In this document: positions 15,306 through 23,786 of the stretch, piece by piece
Numbering within the stretch: the stretch's first letter is position 1
How the letters are laid out: every line of letters begins with the position of its first letter
Assembly: GCF_030730945.1 (NCBI RefSeq)
Contig: NZ_JAVAMS010000011.1
Coordinates: 1-40,645 of the forward strand
DNA: 40,645 nt
Direction of reading: 5' to 3'
Source: Aurantiacibacter poecillastricola
Lineage (GTDB): Bacteria > Pseudomonadota > Alphaproteobacteria > Sphingomonadales > Sphingomonadaceae
Notes under the pieces: model-generated
Database searches by the model: none
What the model was told of the DNA's origin: nothing
The model's input: only the letters and a program-made list of their open reading frames with translations
Program-made: the position numbers and the translations under genes

Positions 15306-16703
15306 TTAACCAACGGCCGCGATGCCGAGATAATATATTGCCCCGACTGCTGCACTGACGAGCAGCACGGTCAACATGCCGACCTTGAAGCGCAGCATGG
15401 CGACGAGAGATGCCGCCGCAATGACGACAGAAGCGATGTCGATACTGGATATGTCGGGAACGAGCAGGCTCGCACCATAGCCTCGCACCTCGTCAAGCCG
15501 CGCGAACACGACATGCAGGGCGAACCAGATTGCAAGATTGAGAATGACGCCGACCACCGCCGCCGTCACAGCCGAGAGCGCGGCAGTCAGCAGCTTCACC
15601 CCGCGCAGTTTCTCGATGAAAGGCGCGCCGAGGAATATCCAGAGGAAGCACGGCGCAAACGTCACCCATGTCACGATGACAGAAGCCACAACGCCCGAAG
15701 CAACTGGCCCCATCATGCCCGCGTCCCGGTAGCCGCCCAAGAACCCTACGAACTGGACAACCTGGATCAGCGGGCCGGGCGTGGTCTCCGCCATGCCGAG
15801 CCCATCGAGCATCTCTCCCGGAGCGAGCCAGCCATGCGTCTGCACGGCTTCTTGCGCCATATAGGCCAGCACCGCGTAAGCTCCGCCGAAGGTCATGACT
15901 GCGAGCTTGGAAAAGAACACCGCCAATTGGGTGAACACGTGATCCGGACCGACCAGCAGGAGGAGAACAATTATCGGTGCAGCCCAGATACTTCCCCACG
16001 TCAGCGCCGTGCGCAAAGCGCCGTGCCAAGTGGGCTGAATCCGAGCGGAACCGCCCGCCTCCAATACGGCGTCTGTGGAGCTGTCCTTCTCGTCATCGGG
16101 GGTCTCGTGCGCCTTAATGACAAGGAACCGTCCGGGGTCGAAACGCCCGCCGAGAAAACCGACCAAGGCGGCCATCGCAATAATCAGCGGGAAGGGGGCA
16201 TCGAATACGAATATCGCCACGAAGGCGGATGCGGCGATGAGATACATGGGCCAGGTCTTCAGCGCGCGCTTGCCGATACGCAAAAGCGCCTCGATCACGA
16301 TTGCGAGCACCGCCGCCTTGATACCGAAAAAGATCGCTTGGACGAGGCTTGCTTCCTGAAAGCTCGCATAGAGGACGCACAGTGCCAGAATGCTTAGGAA
16401 GCCGGGAAGGACGAACAGGCACCCCGCCACCAAGCCGCCGCGCACACCGTGGAGAAGCCATCCGAAATAGGTGGCAAGTTGCATCGCCTCTGGTCCCGGA
16501 AGGAGCATGCAGTAGTTGAGAGCATGCAGGAAGCGGCTCTCGCCAATCCATCGCTTCTCTTCGACCAGAATGCGGTGCATCACTGCGATCTGTCCTGCCG
16601 GTCCTCCGAAACTGAGGGCAGCGATGCGCATCCATACGCGCGTCGCTTCAGCAAAGGAGACTCGATCCTGCTCGTAAGACAAACTGTTGCTGGGTGAATT
16701 CAT
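15306..16703 (-). CDS. chrA: Chromate transporter ChrA
   Basis: ATG at 16703 with AAGGGC upstream gives 465 residues, the size of long-chain ChrA proteins with two homologous halves. The N-terminal half has FGGPAGQIAVMHR and the LPGPEAMQLATYFGW loop; the second half repeats it as MTFGGAYAVLAYM and AETTPGPLIQVVQF. About ten to twelve membrane segments are visible. ChrA exports chromate from the cytoplasm. No chrB or chrF regulator is present beside it. Confidence 0.92.
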   Translation of the reverse strand: MNSPSNSLSYEQDRVSFAEATRVWMRIAALSFGGPAGQIAVMHRILVEEKRWIGESRFLHALNYCMLLPGPEAMQLATYFGWLLHGVRGGLVAGCLFVLPGFLSILALCVLYASFQEASLVQAIFFGIKAAVLAIVIEALLRIGKRALKTWPMYLIAASAFVAIFVFDAPFPLIIAMAALVGFLGGRFDPGRFLVIKAHETPDDEKDSSTDAVLEAGGSARIQPTWHGALRTALTWGSIWAAPIIVLLLLVGPDHVFTQLAVFFSKLAVMTFGGAYAVLAYMAQEAVQTHGWLAPGEMLDGLGMAETTPGPLIQVVQFVGFLGGYRDAGMMGPVASGVVASVIVTWVTFAPCFLWIFLGAPFIEKLRGVKLLTAALSAVTAAVVGVILNLAIWFALHVVFARLDEVRGYGASLLVPDISSIDIASVVIAAASLVAMLRFKVGMLTVLLVSAAVGAIYYLGIAAVG

Positions 16704-17093
16704 CAATGCGCCCTTTTTGCACGACCATTCGTGCCGGACTTGGGCGCATTGCCTGATCGGGCGCCGGAGAGATTGCCCGAGCGCTCCACCTAGATCGACG
16801 GACACGCCGCGTCAACATTGGCCCTTGTGCAAGCTGATTTGCAATTCCCAAAGGACAGCTTGGATCGACTGTCCGCTTGCGGGCCTCGCTACATAGCAGC
16901 GCGTATGACCGTTATTAGGATCGTTAGCCGAATGTCGGTTGTCGTCATAACGACACCCGAAAGCAGACCGACTGCAAACGGCCCAGTCTTTGCCTTTTCC
17001 ATCTGACGCACCAGACATTCTCGAGAAAGAAAACCAGAGCTAGACATTGCGGTCTGGCAGAACCCCTCTATGATGAGATTGCGATAGGAAACC
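16704..17093. other. Gap upstream of chrA and the transglycosylase gene
   Basis: Divergent promoter region for chrA (minus) and the gene at 17094 (plus). A small palindrome TGTCGT-CATA-ACGACA lies at 16940-16955. Open frames of about 35-60 codons here lack ribosome sites and recognisable motifs, so no gene is called. Confidence 0.5.
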
Positions 17094-17987
17094 ATGCCGA
17101 AAGGTATGGTCATGAAAAAACTTCTTTTTGCCGTTTTGGCCCTGTCCGGCCCAGCTTCCGCGCAACAGGTTCATATCGAAAGTTTTACGTCGTCTCGACA
17201 GCAAGCGTTCGAGATACTTGTCCCGACGGTTCGGTCCGAGGTGGCAACTTCAATTGGTCGGGAAAGGCCACATTCGCAAGCGCTTGAGCAAGACGGACGT
17301 AATGTCGAGTTTGGCGAGCCTTCTGCTGCCAGCCCATCGACCCCATTTGTTCCGGCTAAAGCTGCGCTGCACGTACCCAATTGGATGAGGGTGGGGCTTC
17401 CAACCTTCGATCCTAGCCCGGAAATACGAAGAGCCGGTCAAGCGACACCCGGGTGCGGCGAAGTCGATTATTTCCCGCTGCACGGCATCGGCAGCGAGGC
17501 GCAATATCGACGTCGGCTATATTTTCAGGAGATTGTTTCAGCAGCTTGTGCCGCCGGCGTTCCCGTCAGACTGTTCGATGCCCTGGTGGCCCAGGAAAGC
17601 CGCTACCGTCCGTATGCGCGAAGCCATGCCGGAGCGATGGGACTGACGCAATTGATGCCGGGCACGGCCGACGATCTGGGCGTTGTCGATCCGTGGGATC
17701 TGCAGGAAAACCTTGCGGGCGGTGCGCGCTATCTCCGTATGCAACTCGATCGGTTCGGCAAATGGGAATTGGCGTTGGCCGCATATAATGCGGGACCTGG
17801 GCGAGTGGAGCAGTATAACGGGATTCCACCCTTTCGCGAGACCCGCGCTTACGTGTCCACAATAATGCGCTCTGTCCAGCAAGGTAACACCGTGCACCGC
17901 GCAGCCTCAGCAATGCCCCCGGGCAACCCCTTTCGGAAGGTACGGCTGGCGAGGTTTGTCCGCCCATCAGAAATCCCAGAAGACTGA
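17094..17987 (+). CDS. Lytic transglycosylase of the conjugation system
   Basis: The 297-residue protein starts MPKGMVMKKLLFAVLALSG, a signal peptide ending at ASAQ; the start at 17094 has AGGAAACC upstream, with ATG 17112 as alternative. The C-terminal half is a goose-type SLT domain: catalytic E168 in AQESRYRPYA, then GAMGLTQLMP and AAYNAGPGRVEQY. It cuts peptidoglycan in the periplasm to make room for the transfer machinery, the role of VirB1 and F orf169. It precedes the tra operon by about 1.5 kb. Confidence 0.9.
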   Translation: MPKGMVMKKLLFAVLALSGPASAQQVHIESFTSSRQQAFEILVPTVRSEVATSIGRERPHSQALEQDGRNVEFGEPSAASPSTPFVPAKAALHVPNWMRVGLPTFDPSPEIRRAGQATPGCGEVDYFPLHGIGSEAQYRRRLYFQEIVSAACAAGVPVRLFDALVAQESRYRPYARSHAGAMGLTQLMPGTADDLGVVDPWDLQENLAGGARYLRMQLDRFGKWELALAAYNAGPGRVEQYNGIPPFRETRAYVSTIMRSVQQGNTVHRAASAMPPGNPFRKVRLARFVRPSEIPED

Positions 17988-18242
17988 AAATCCGATCGAC
18001 CAAGCGTAGTAGAGCGCAATGAGCAGAATCGCCGGTGCGCCTTTGAGATAATTGAGCTGCCAGCGGAACCAGATTTTCGGCAACAGCAAGAGCTTGTCGA
18101 ACTTGGTGGTGATGGACGGCTTCCAGTTACCGCTACGCCAGTCGCAAGCGGTGACGATTGAAGCTAGTAGTGCGCAGAGGATGGCCATTATGCCGACCGC
18201 GATGTAGAGCGATGTCCAAGCTATCAGGGCAGACTCGTTCAC
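17967..18242 (-). CDS. Small two-helix inner-membrane protein, unknown function
   Basis: The 91-residue protein has membrane segments at about 8-32 and 68-88, separated by a basic loop. It converges on the transglycosylase gene and overlaps its 3' end by 21 bases. I do not recognise the family. It is followed upstream by the HTH-like gene at 18291 on the same strand. Confidence 0.5.
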   Translation of the reverse strand: MNESALIAWTSLYIAVGIMAILCALLASIVTACDWRSGNWKPSITTKFDKLLLLPKIWFRWQLNYLKGAPAILLIALYYAWSIGFSVFWDF

Positions 18243-18290
18243 CGAAGAACCCCTCCCGCAACTGATCTCTGATTTCGCTGGTCGAAATGC

Positions 18291-18782
18291 TCAGCCGTAG
18301 GCGAAATCGAAGTCGGCGCCATTGCGCCTTTCCTCCAGCTTGCGATGATACTTGGCAATGGCCGAGGAAGTGTTCTTCGCTATACCGTCGCAAAGTTCGC
18401 TCCGGATGGTTTCGAAATTACCTTCGCAGGCAGCCAGTTCCTCAGGAAGGTGCGTCGCCATGGCAACTGCCACCATGGCTGAGGTTTCGCAGCATGGGTC
18501 CTCGTAGGATGTTGCATCGGTAAAACACTGTACGGTGATTGCCGCACGGATAGGATCGATCTCCAAATGCGAGGTCACCGCATGGAATTCCGCAAGCGGC
18601 AATGTGCCCTGGGCAATGCGGTCAAAAAAGCGATTGCGATGGCTTTGACGAATGACACCTCGTTCTGCGAGTTTCCGCACGCTCAATCCGCGCTTCTCCA
18701 TTTGTCGTCGGATGAGAACAGCGTATTCCCGCTGGAGCTGATCACAGCGTCCGACAACCACGGTGTTCGATCCCTCGCGCAT
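18291..18782 (-). CDS. Putative Cro/C1-like helix-turn-helix protein
   Basis: A GGGAGG site lies 5 bases ahead of ATG 18782. Residues about 20-60 (YAVLIRRQMEKRGLSVRKLA and following) have the helix pattern of an HTH repressor, although the second helix is unusual. The C-terminal part has three Cys residues (QCF, PCCE) and no known domain. Beside the start of the transfer operon it may be a transfer regulator; this is a guess from position. Confidence 0.55.
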   Translation of the reverse strand: MREGSNTVVVGRCDQLQREYAVLIRRQMEKRGLSVRKLAERGVIRQSHRNRFFDRIAQGTLPLAEFHAVTSHLEIDPIRAAITVQCFTDATSYEDPCCETSAMVAVAMATHLPEELAACEGNFETIRSELCDGIAKNTSSAIAKYHRKLEERRNGADFDFAYG

Positions 18783-18831
18783 GATCCCTCCCTAAACGCG
18801 ACCTATGCAAATGCATACTGCGCAAAAGCCC

Positions 18832-19200
18832 TTAACCGTGGCAAGTGGAATCTTTCCTCTGGGCGATCGACAATGCACAGAAGATAACCGTCTCACGTAC
18901 ACCGCAGTTCTCATCCAGTTTTTGGCATAGGTCCATTTTGAGCGCTTCCAGTTCGGAATTGAGCGATCGGGACAAGCGAAGATAAATTCTTACGTGGCCA
19001 TCGAGTGGGAACTGGTTCTTGAACAACGCAACCTGTTCATCCGTTGGCTTCGGGGGATCTTTGATCGCCTCAAGAATCACGTCTCTAAGCCGCTGAAATT
19101 TCAACCGTTCGACGGTTAGCACGCGGATCGCTTCCGCAATAATTGCAAATGGCTGCTCGCCCAGCAGCAACTCGTGCACAACCTCGCTGTCGCTCGACAT
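18832..19200 (-). CDS. Hypothetical protein, 122 residues
   Basis: Mostly helical and charged; no motif recognised. It starts 351 bases from traA and diverges from it, the position that traM or traY-like relaxosome proteins occupy in F, but there is no sequence similarity that I can see. The frame is open and its third-position GC fits a real gene. Confidence 0.5.
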   Translation of the reverse strand: MSSDSEVVHELLLGEQPFAIIAEAIRVLTVERLKFQRLRDVILEAIKDPPKPTDEQVALFKNQFPLDGHVRIYLRLSRSLNSELEALKMDLCQKLDENCGVRETVIFCALSIAQRKDSTCHG

Positions 19201-19329
19201 GACGCTTACTCGCCCCCTGGATTCTCTTTCGGGTGCGATCAGTCTGCGAGTCGAACCGTCGTTGAATCAGCTTTGTGTCTAGCCTTGAGAGTCGGCGCTG
19301 CATACAGGCCAGCCATACCCGCGTTCATT

Positions 19330-19391
19330 CCGGGGTGGTCCTGATTCCGTGCCAATAGATCCCAAACGGAATGCCACCCGGTTTATTATTT
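19330..19391 (+). terminator. Terminator-like hairpin in the tra leader
   Basis: Outer arms CCGGGGTGG (19330-19338) and CCACCCGG (19374-19381) and inner arms ATTCCGT (19344-19350) and ACGGAAT (19366-19372) nest into one stem with a small bulge. The T-rich stretch TTTATTATTT follows directly on the plus strand. It lies upstream of traA, so it would either attenuate the operon or shield it from outside transcription. Confidence 0.5.
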
Positions 19392-19497
19392 AATCCCTAG
19401 TGGTGCAGTCTTTTTGACCAGTCGGATCGACAAAGCGCGATTCGCACCTTGAAAGGTCAGTCCTTGCGACGAATTGGTTGAGAAAAGGTTCCCGTTC

Positions 19498-19546
19498 TTC
19501 CCTTCTGGTCTTGGCGCATCGCGCTGTTCGTCAAACCAGAAGGGAA
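19498..19546 (+). promoter_or_regulatory. Stem-loop covering the traA ribosome binding site
   Basis: TTCCCTTCTGGT (19498-19509) and ACCAGAAGGGAA (19535-19546) are perfect 12-base arms with a 25-base loop. The right arm contains AGAAGGGA, the ribosome site of traA (ATG 19552). Confidence 0.7.
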
Positions 19547-19551
19547 AGACA

Positions 19552-19869
19552 ATGAAAGCACTCGATCTCAAAAAGGGTGGCGCGAACCTCGCCGTCGCCC
19601 TGGCTGCAGTGGCCGGGATGAGCGTGTTCGGGATCGACGCCGCGATGGCCGGTACCGACACCACGTTCGACACCGCGCTAACGCAGTTCACCGACTTCCT
19701 CGAAGGCTCAGGCGGTAAGATCATCACCGTGCTGTCGCTCGCCGGCGGCATCGTGGCGCTTGCCTCCGGACGCTTCTCGCTCGGCCAAGTGGCAATCCCG
19801 GTCGGGGTGGGCGTCGGTGCCGGCACCGGCGTGCCGATCGTCACCTCAACGATCACCGGCACGGTCTGA
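19552..19869 (+). CDS. traA: Conjugative pilin precursor TraA
   Basis: The 105-residue propilin has a long leader ending DAAMA at residue 33 and a mature part of 72 residues, close to the 70 residues of F pilin. The mature part has two hydrophobic segments (about 53-68 and 78-95) joined by a short basic turn, as in F-type pilins. ATG at 19552 follows AGAAGGGA; longer frames upstream would cross the leader stem. It is the first gene of the transfer operon and its translation may be controlled by the stem. Confidence 0.8.
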   Translation: MKALDLKKGGANLAVALAAVAGMSVFGIDAAMAGTDTTFDTALTQFTDFLEGSGGKIITVLSLAGGIVALASGRFSLGQVAIPVGVGVGAGTGVPIVTSTITGTV

Positions 19870-19954
19870 TCGCTCGATCGGACCCTCTCCACGGGGGCGC
19901 GGGCTGCTGATCGCCAGCGAGACGCAGCCGCCCCCTGACTGGCGGAGACGACCT

Positions 19955-20239
19955 TTGGACCAATATTCCATCCCAAGACATCTCGACGACCCCGAGCTCA
20001 TCGGGTTCTGGACGCTGGATGAATTCCTCATAATGCTGATTCCGTTCGGTTGGGGAATTCTCGCGCAGCACATCGTTATCGGACTTCTCCTCAGTGTCGC
20101 TGCATGGTTTTTCTATCGCAAACTTAAAGCCGGGCGTTCGATGTATTGGGTCCTGCACTTTGCCTATTGGAATCTGCCGGGCGGTTTCTTTGGTCTGAAG
20201 GTCGCTCCGCCTTCTCATCTTCGTGTGATGGCGGGCTGA
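19955..20239 (+). CDS. traL: Type IV conjugative transfer protein TraL
   Basis: The start is TTG at 19955 with GGCGGAGA upstream; it gives 94 residues, the usual TraL length. The opening IPRHLDDPELIGFWTLDEF is a strong TraL signature, followed by two membrane segments and a WVLHFAYWNLP turn. TraL is an inner-membrane pilus-assembly protein (VirB3-like). It lies 1 base ahead of traE. Confidence 0.88.
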   Translation: MDQYSIPRHLDDPELIGFWTLDEFLIMLIPFGWGILAQHIVIGLLLSVAAWFFYRKLKAGRSMYWVLHFAYWNLPGGFFGLKVAPPSHLRVMAG

Positions 20240-20240
20240 C

Positions 20241-20804
20241 ATGGAACTATCTCTTGCTCACGAGGCGTCACAACGGACGCTGAAACAGCGCAACCTCCTT
20301 GCGCTCATCTGCATCGTTCTCGGCATCCTCGTCGTGGTGATGTTCACGGCTGCATCGACCCGCGATCGCGAAGTGGTGCTTCAGCCGATCCTTCCTAACG
20401 AAATGACGCTGAGCTCCTCATCGGTCACGCCGGAATATCTCGAGGCGGTGACCCGTGACACCGCGCAGCTCGCGCTCAATCGCTCGCCCGAAACGCTCCA
20501 GTACTGGCTCGATGGGATCGTCGCCATTGCCGCGCCGGAATCGCGCGGTGCGCTCAAGGCGAAGCTGATGGAGATCATGGCGGAGCAGGAAGGCTCTCAG
20601 GTCACCCAGTTCGTCACCATCGACTGGATCAGGACGAACCCCGACGAGCTGACCAGCCAGGTCGGGGGCGTCCTCCACACGATCGTCGGTTCGCGCGATG
20701 TGCGGCGCGAACACAAGGTCTTCGAGTTCCATTGGAAATATACCGGCGTCTCGCTTCGCCTGAAGGGTTTCGGCGTCGTCGTGAAAGAAGGAGAGGAAGA
20801 ATGA
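20241..20804 (+). CDS. traE: Conjugative transfer protein TraE
   Basis: This 187-residue protein has one N-terminal membrane helix (about 18-38) and a periplasmic domain, typical of TraE/VirB8-like pilus proteins. Features such as LPNEMTLSSSSVTPEYLEAVTRD fit the family. Its stop overlaps the traK start (ATGA, 20801-20804). Confidence 0.9.
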   Translation: MELSLAHEASQRTLKQRNLLALICIVLGILVVVMFTAASTRDREVVLQPILPNEMTLSSSSVTPEYLEAVTRDTAQLALNRSPETLQYWLDGIVAIAAPESRGALKAKLMEIMAEQEGSQVTQFVTIDWIRTNPDELTSQVGGVLHTIVGSRDVRREHKVFEFHWKYTGVSLRLKGFGVVVKEGEEE

Positions 20805-21598
20805 ACCCGGCCATTTCCTCGCTCATGATCGTGTCGGGCGGCCTTCTCGCCTCGCGTCTCGATTGCTACCTGACGCGCCTGGGCGGGGCCGCTCTCATTG
20901 CCGGCGCATTCGTGATGTCTGCCGTCCCCGCACTCGCGCAGGAACACATCCTCGCCGTCGATAACGGAGAGGTGCGCTGCCAAGCCTCGAAGTCCGACCT
21001 CACCCGGATCGCGCTCAAGGAAGACCAGTTCGTCGCCGTATCCCGTGTGCAAACCGGGATTGAGGCGGAAGACTTCGCGATCGTTCACGAGCCGACCCGC
21101 GGCGACATCTATCTCTCGGTTCCCGAAGGGTACACGAAGCCGAACATCTCGTTCTTCGGCACGACGCAGAAGGGCTACGTCTACAAGTTCGACTGCCAGG
21201 TGTCCGGTGACGGTGCGCTGCAGGTTTTCGTGGCCAATGCGGATATCGAGAATCCGCAGCCGCAGGCAGAGACCCTGCAGGCCGCGTCGCTTGACGATCG
21301 CGCGGTGGGCCTCGTCCGAGCGATGTTCGAACAGCGTCCCGTTACCGGGTTCGAGATCAGCGACGCAGCTCGTGCGCCGGTCAATGTCGGCGACATCAAG
21401 GTGCAGCTGGTCAGCGAATATCGCAGCCCCACCATGACCGGCAAGGTCCTCCGGATCGAGAACACCGGCGCGGCGCCCATGACGCTGCAGGAAGAACTCA
21501 TCGCCGGCGACGGTGCGATCGCCGTCAGCATTTCAAACCGCGACCTCGCGAGCGGGCAGGCGACTGCCGCCTATGTCGTCGTCCCCACAGGAAGGTAA
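20801..21598 (+). CDS. traK: Conjugative transfer secretin-like protein TraK
   Basis: From ATG 20801 the product has 265 residues. A signal peptide ends at AVPALAQ (about residue 47), an unusually long n-region. The body (FDCQVSGDGALQVFVAN; SEYRSPTMTGKVLRIEN) matches TraK, which is related to VirB9 and forms the outer-membrane core with TraB and TraV. The start overlaps traE by 4 bases. Confidence 0.88.
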   Translation: MNPAISSLMIVSGGLLASRLDCYLTRLGGAALIAGAFVMSAVPALAQEHILAVDNGEVRCQASKSDLTRIALKEDQFVAVSRVQTGIEAEDFAIVHEPTRGDIYLSVPEGYTKPNISFFGTTQKGYVYKFDCQVSGDGALQVFVANADIENPQPQAETLQAASLDDRAVGLVRAMFEQRPVTGFEISDAARAPVNVGDIKVQLVSEYRSPTMTGKVLRIENTGAAPMTLQEELIAGDGAIAVSISNRDLASGQATAAYVVVPTGR

Positions 21599-21603
21599 CT
21601 GAG

Positions 21604-22911
21604 ATGGATTTCCTGAAGCGCAAACCCAAGGATCTCGACGCCGCGGAGCAGGACGAGCACGACGAGCTCGACGAGAGCGGCTCGATCGCTGAGAACGATC
21701 AGACGCAAAAGCGCCAGAAGATGCTCATGTATGGGCTGGTCGGCGTAATCGCGATCGCCGGGTCGATGTATGTCCTCGATACGGACGACACGATCGAGCA
21801 GGCGATGGAAAACGGAACCGAGACCACGGTCTCGACCGACGCCCTCATGAACCGGCAGCGCGTCGACCAGGAATGGGTCGCCATGTACGAGGGCGAGATC
21901 AATTCCCAGGGCCAGCGTCTGAAGGGCGTCGAGGCGCAAGCCGGGCAGATGATGGAGCTCCAGTCGCAGGTCGACAGCCTGCGCAACGAGAACGCCGCAA
22001 TGGCCCGCGATGGCCAGCGGGTTCTTGAAGCATACGAGCGCGAGAACGAGCAGCTCCGTCAGCAGGCGAGCCGTGGCAATGCACGCCCGACTGCTCCCGG
22101 GCCGGTTGCCGCCGCACAGGCGCTGGGGGTTGCCCCCTCCTCATCGCCTGCCGCGGCGGCACCGCAGCCTCCTCGTCGTAGCAACGACGTGCAGATGGTG
22201 TCGTTCAGCGGGAATGGCGGGACCGGGTCGCGCATCGACGCTTCCAAGTCGCCCGCGGTCTACACGGATTCGCCGAACTATCTCCCGCCCAACTCGATCG
22301 CGAAAGCGACCGTGGTGGTGGGGGTCGATGCGACCACGAACACGCGCAGCCAGAGCGATCCGCTGCCCGTGCTTCTGCGCATCACCGGCCCCGCCCGCTC
22401 GGTCTACAGCGAGGGGCGGCTTCTCGCCACTCGGGTGCAAGGGTGCATGGTGAACGGCGCGGCGTATGGCGATCTCTCGTCCGAGAAGGTCTACGTAAAG
22501 CTCCAGCGCATGACGTGCGCGCAGCCCGGCGGCCGCTTTGCGGTGTCGGAGGTTCAGGGCTTCATCGCGTTCGGCGGCAAGGTTGGCATTCGCGGCCGCG
22601 TGATCAGCCGCGAAGGTTCACTCACGACGCAGGCGTTCCTTGCCGGTTTGGTCAGTGGTGCGGGCAAGGCCGTCGATTCCGCATTTTCTGTCCCAATTGT
22701 TCCGGTCGGCCAAGATAGTCGAGCGAACCTTCCGAGCCCTTCGGCCGGCGACATTGGCCTTAGAGGCTTAGGCGCTGGCGCTGAAAACTCCGGAAAGATG
22801 CTCTCCGAATATCTCATCGAGCGTGCCGAGCAATATCAGCCGGTCGTCGAGATGCCCACCGGCGCCAGCGTCGAGGTCGTGTTCCTCGACGGCACCTTCA
22901 TCAGGAACTAA
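21604..22911 (+). CDS. traB: Conjugative transfer protein TraB
   Basis: The 435-residue protein has an acidic cytosolic N-terminus, one membrane helix (about 40-57), a coiled coil (about 95-150), an Ala/Pro linker (155-190) and a VirB10-like beta domain (about 215-435). Family markers include NYLPPNSIAKATVVVGVDA and PTGASVEVVFLDGTFI. TraB spans both membranes and links the ATPases to the outer-membrane core. Confidence 0.93.
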   Translation: MDFLKRKPKDLDAAEQDEHDELDESGSIAENDQTQKRQKMLMYGLVGVIAIAGSMYVLDTDDTIEQAMENGTETTVSTDALMNRQRVDQEWVAMYEGEINSQGQRLKGVEAQAGQMMELQSQVDSLRNENAAMARDGQRVLEAYERENEQLRQQASRGNARPTAPGPVAAAQALGVAPSSSPAAAAPQPPRRSNDVQMVSFSGNGGTGSRIDASKSPAVYTDSPNYLPPNSIAKATVVVGVDATTNTRSQSDPLPVLLRITGPARSVYSEGRLLATRVQGCMVNGAAYGDLSSEKVYVKLQRMTCAQPGGRFAVSEVQGFIAFGGKVGIRGRVISREGSLTTQAFLAGLVSGAGKAVDSAFSVPIVPVGQDSRANLPSPSAGDIGLRGLGAGAENSGKMLSEYLIERAEQYQPVVEMPTGASVEVVFLDGTFIRN

Positions 22912-22916
22912 GCCTC

Positions 22917-23786
22917 ATGAACAACCAACGTATTCTTCCGGCCTCCGATGGCGACAGCTACAGAGGCGGTGCCAAGCGAGTCCTTCAGGGACTGCTCATC
23001 CTGGCCACTGGCGGCGGGATCGCAATGGGTGCTTCCGCGCTCGCCCAGAGTTCGGGCCCTTCGGTCGAGAAGGCCCTCGCAGAACGCCTTCCGAAGACCG
23101 AGATCACGGCCATCGACTGCGAGAAGATCGAAGGGGTCTGCGAGGTCCAGGCCCGCCAGAACCTGTTCTACATCGATCACGGCGCCCGCTACCTCATCAT
23201 CGGCCGCGTGTACGACATGGAGACGAAGCAGGATCTGACAGCGGCGCGGCTCCTGGAGATGAACCCCGATATGCTCATCGGGGGAGGGGGGGACACGTCA
23301 TCGGCCGATCCCGCCCAAGCGCCCGGGCAGCAAGGTGCAGACACCGCGTCGGTCGACGATCAGGTCGATCCACTAGCACTTGCGGCACTGCCGCAAAACG
23401 GCGCGGTCGTCATGGGCCGCGGCGCGAGGACCATCACCGTCTTCAGCGATTTCCGCTGCGGCTACTGCAAGCGTCTCCACGAGACCCTCGAGACTTTGAA
23501 CGTGAAGGTCGTTGAGCGGCCGATTTCGGTGCTCGGCACCCGCCCGATCTCCGAAGCGGTCATCTGTTCGCCGGACAAACGCCAGGCCGTCAACCAGGCG
23601 TATGACGGCGGGTCGATCACGACCGGATCGGATTGCGACACCTCCGGTCTCGACGCGAATGAAGCCTTCGCTCGCAAGCACGGCTTCAACGGGACCCCCG
23701 TAATCGTCCGCGAGGATGGCGCCGTCGTCCACGGCTTCCGTCCGCGCGAATTCCTCGAAAGCTGGATCCAAGGGAGTGCATCGTGA
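22917..23786 (+). CDS. DsbC-like thiol:disulfide isomerase of the transfer operon
   Basis: The 289-residue protein has a signal anchor, a DsbC dimer domain (about 50-110; LFYIDHGARYLIIG) and a thioredoxin fold with active site C181-G-Y-C184 and the cis-proline loop GTPVIV. It should isomerise disulfides in the periplasm. TraN, TraU and TraH in this operon are cysteine-rich and are the likely clients. Such dsbC genes sit next to traB or traV in many F-type clusters outside the Enterobacteria. A low-complexity insert rich in G, D and Q occupies about 120-150. Confidence 0.9.
   Translation: MNNQRILPASDGDSYRGGAKRVLQGLLILATGGGIAMGASALAQSSGPSVEKALAERLPKTEITAIDCEKIEGVCEVQARQNLFYIDHGARYLIIGRVYDMETKQDLTAARLLEMNPDMLIGGGGDTSSADPAQAPGQQGADTASVDDQVDPLALAALPQNGAVVMGRGARTITVFSDFRCGYCKRLHETLETLNVKVVERPISVLGTRPISEAVICSPDKRQAVNQAYDGGSITTGSDCDTSGLDANEAFARKHGFNGTPVIVREDGAVVHGFRPREFLESWIQGSAS

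Larger units (their letters stand above)
19201..19551. other. Leader region of the transfer operon
   Basis: Divergent region between the gene at 18832 and traA. It holds a terminator-like hairpin at 19330-19381 and a second stem at 19498-19546 that covers the traA ribosome site. No clear promoter boxes stand out. An oriT could be here, since such sites often lie near the start of tra operons, but I see no nic consensus. Confidence 0.5.

Noticed and set aside
16889..17113. Small minus-strand frame with a hydrophobic stretch in the chrA upstream gap
   Set aside because: No ribosome site ahead of any start codon and overlap with the transglycosylase start.
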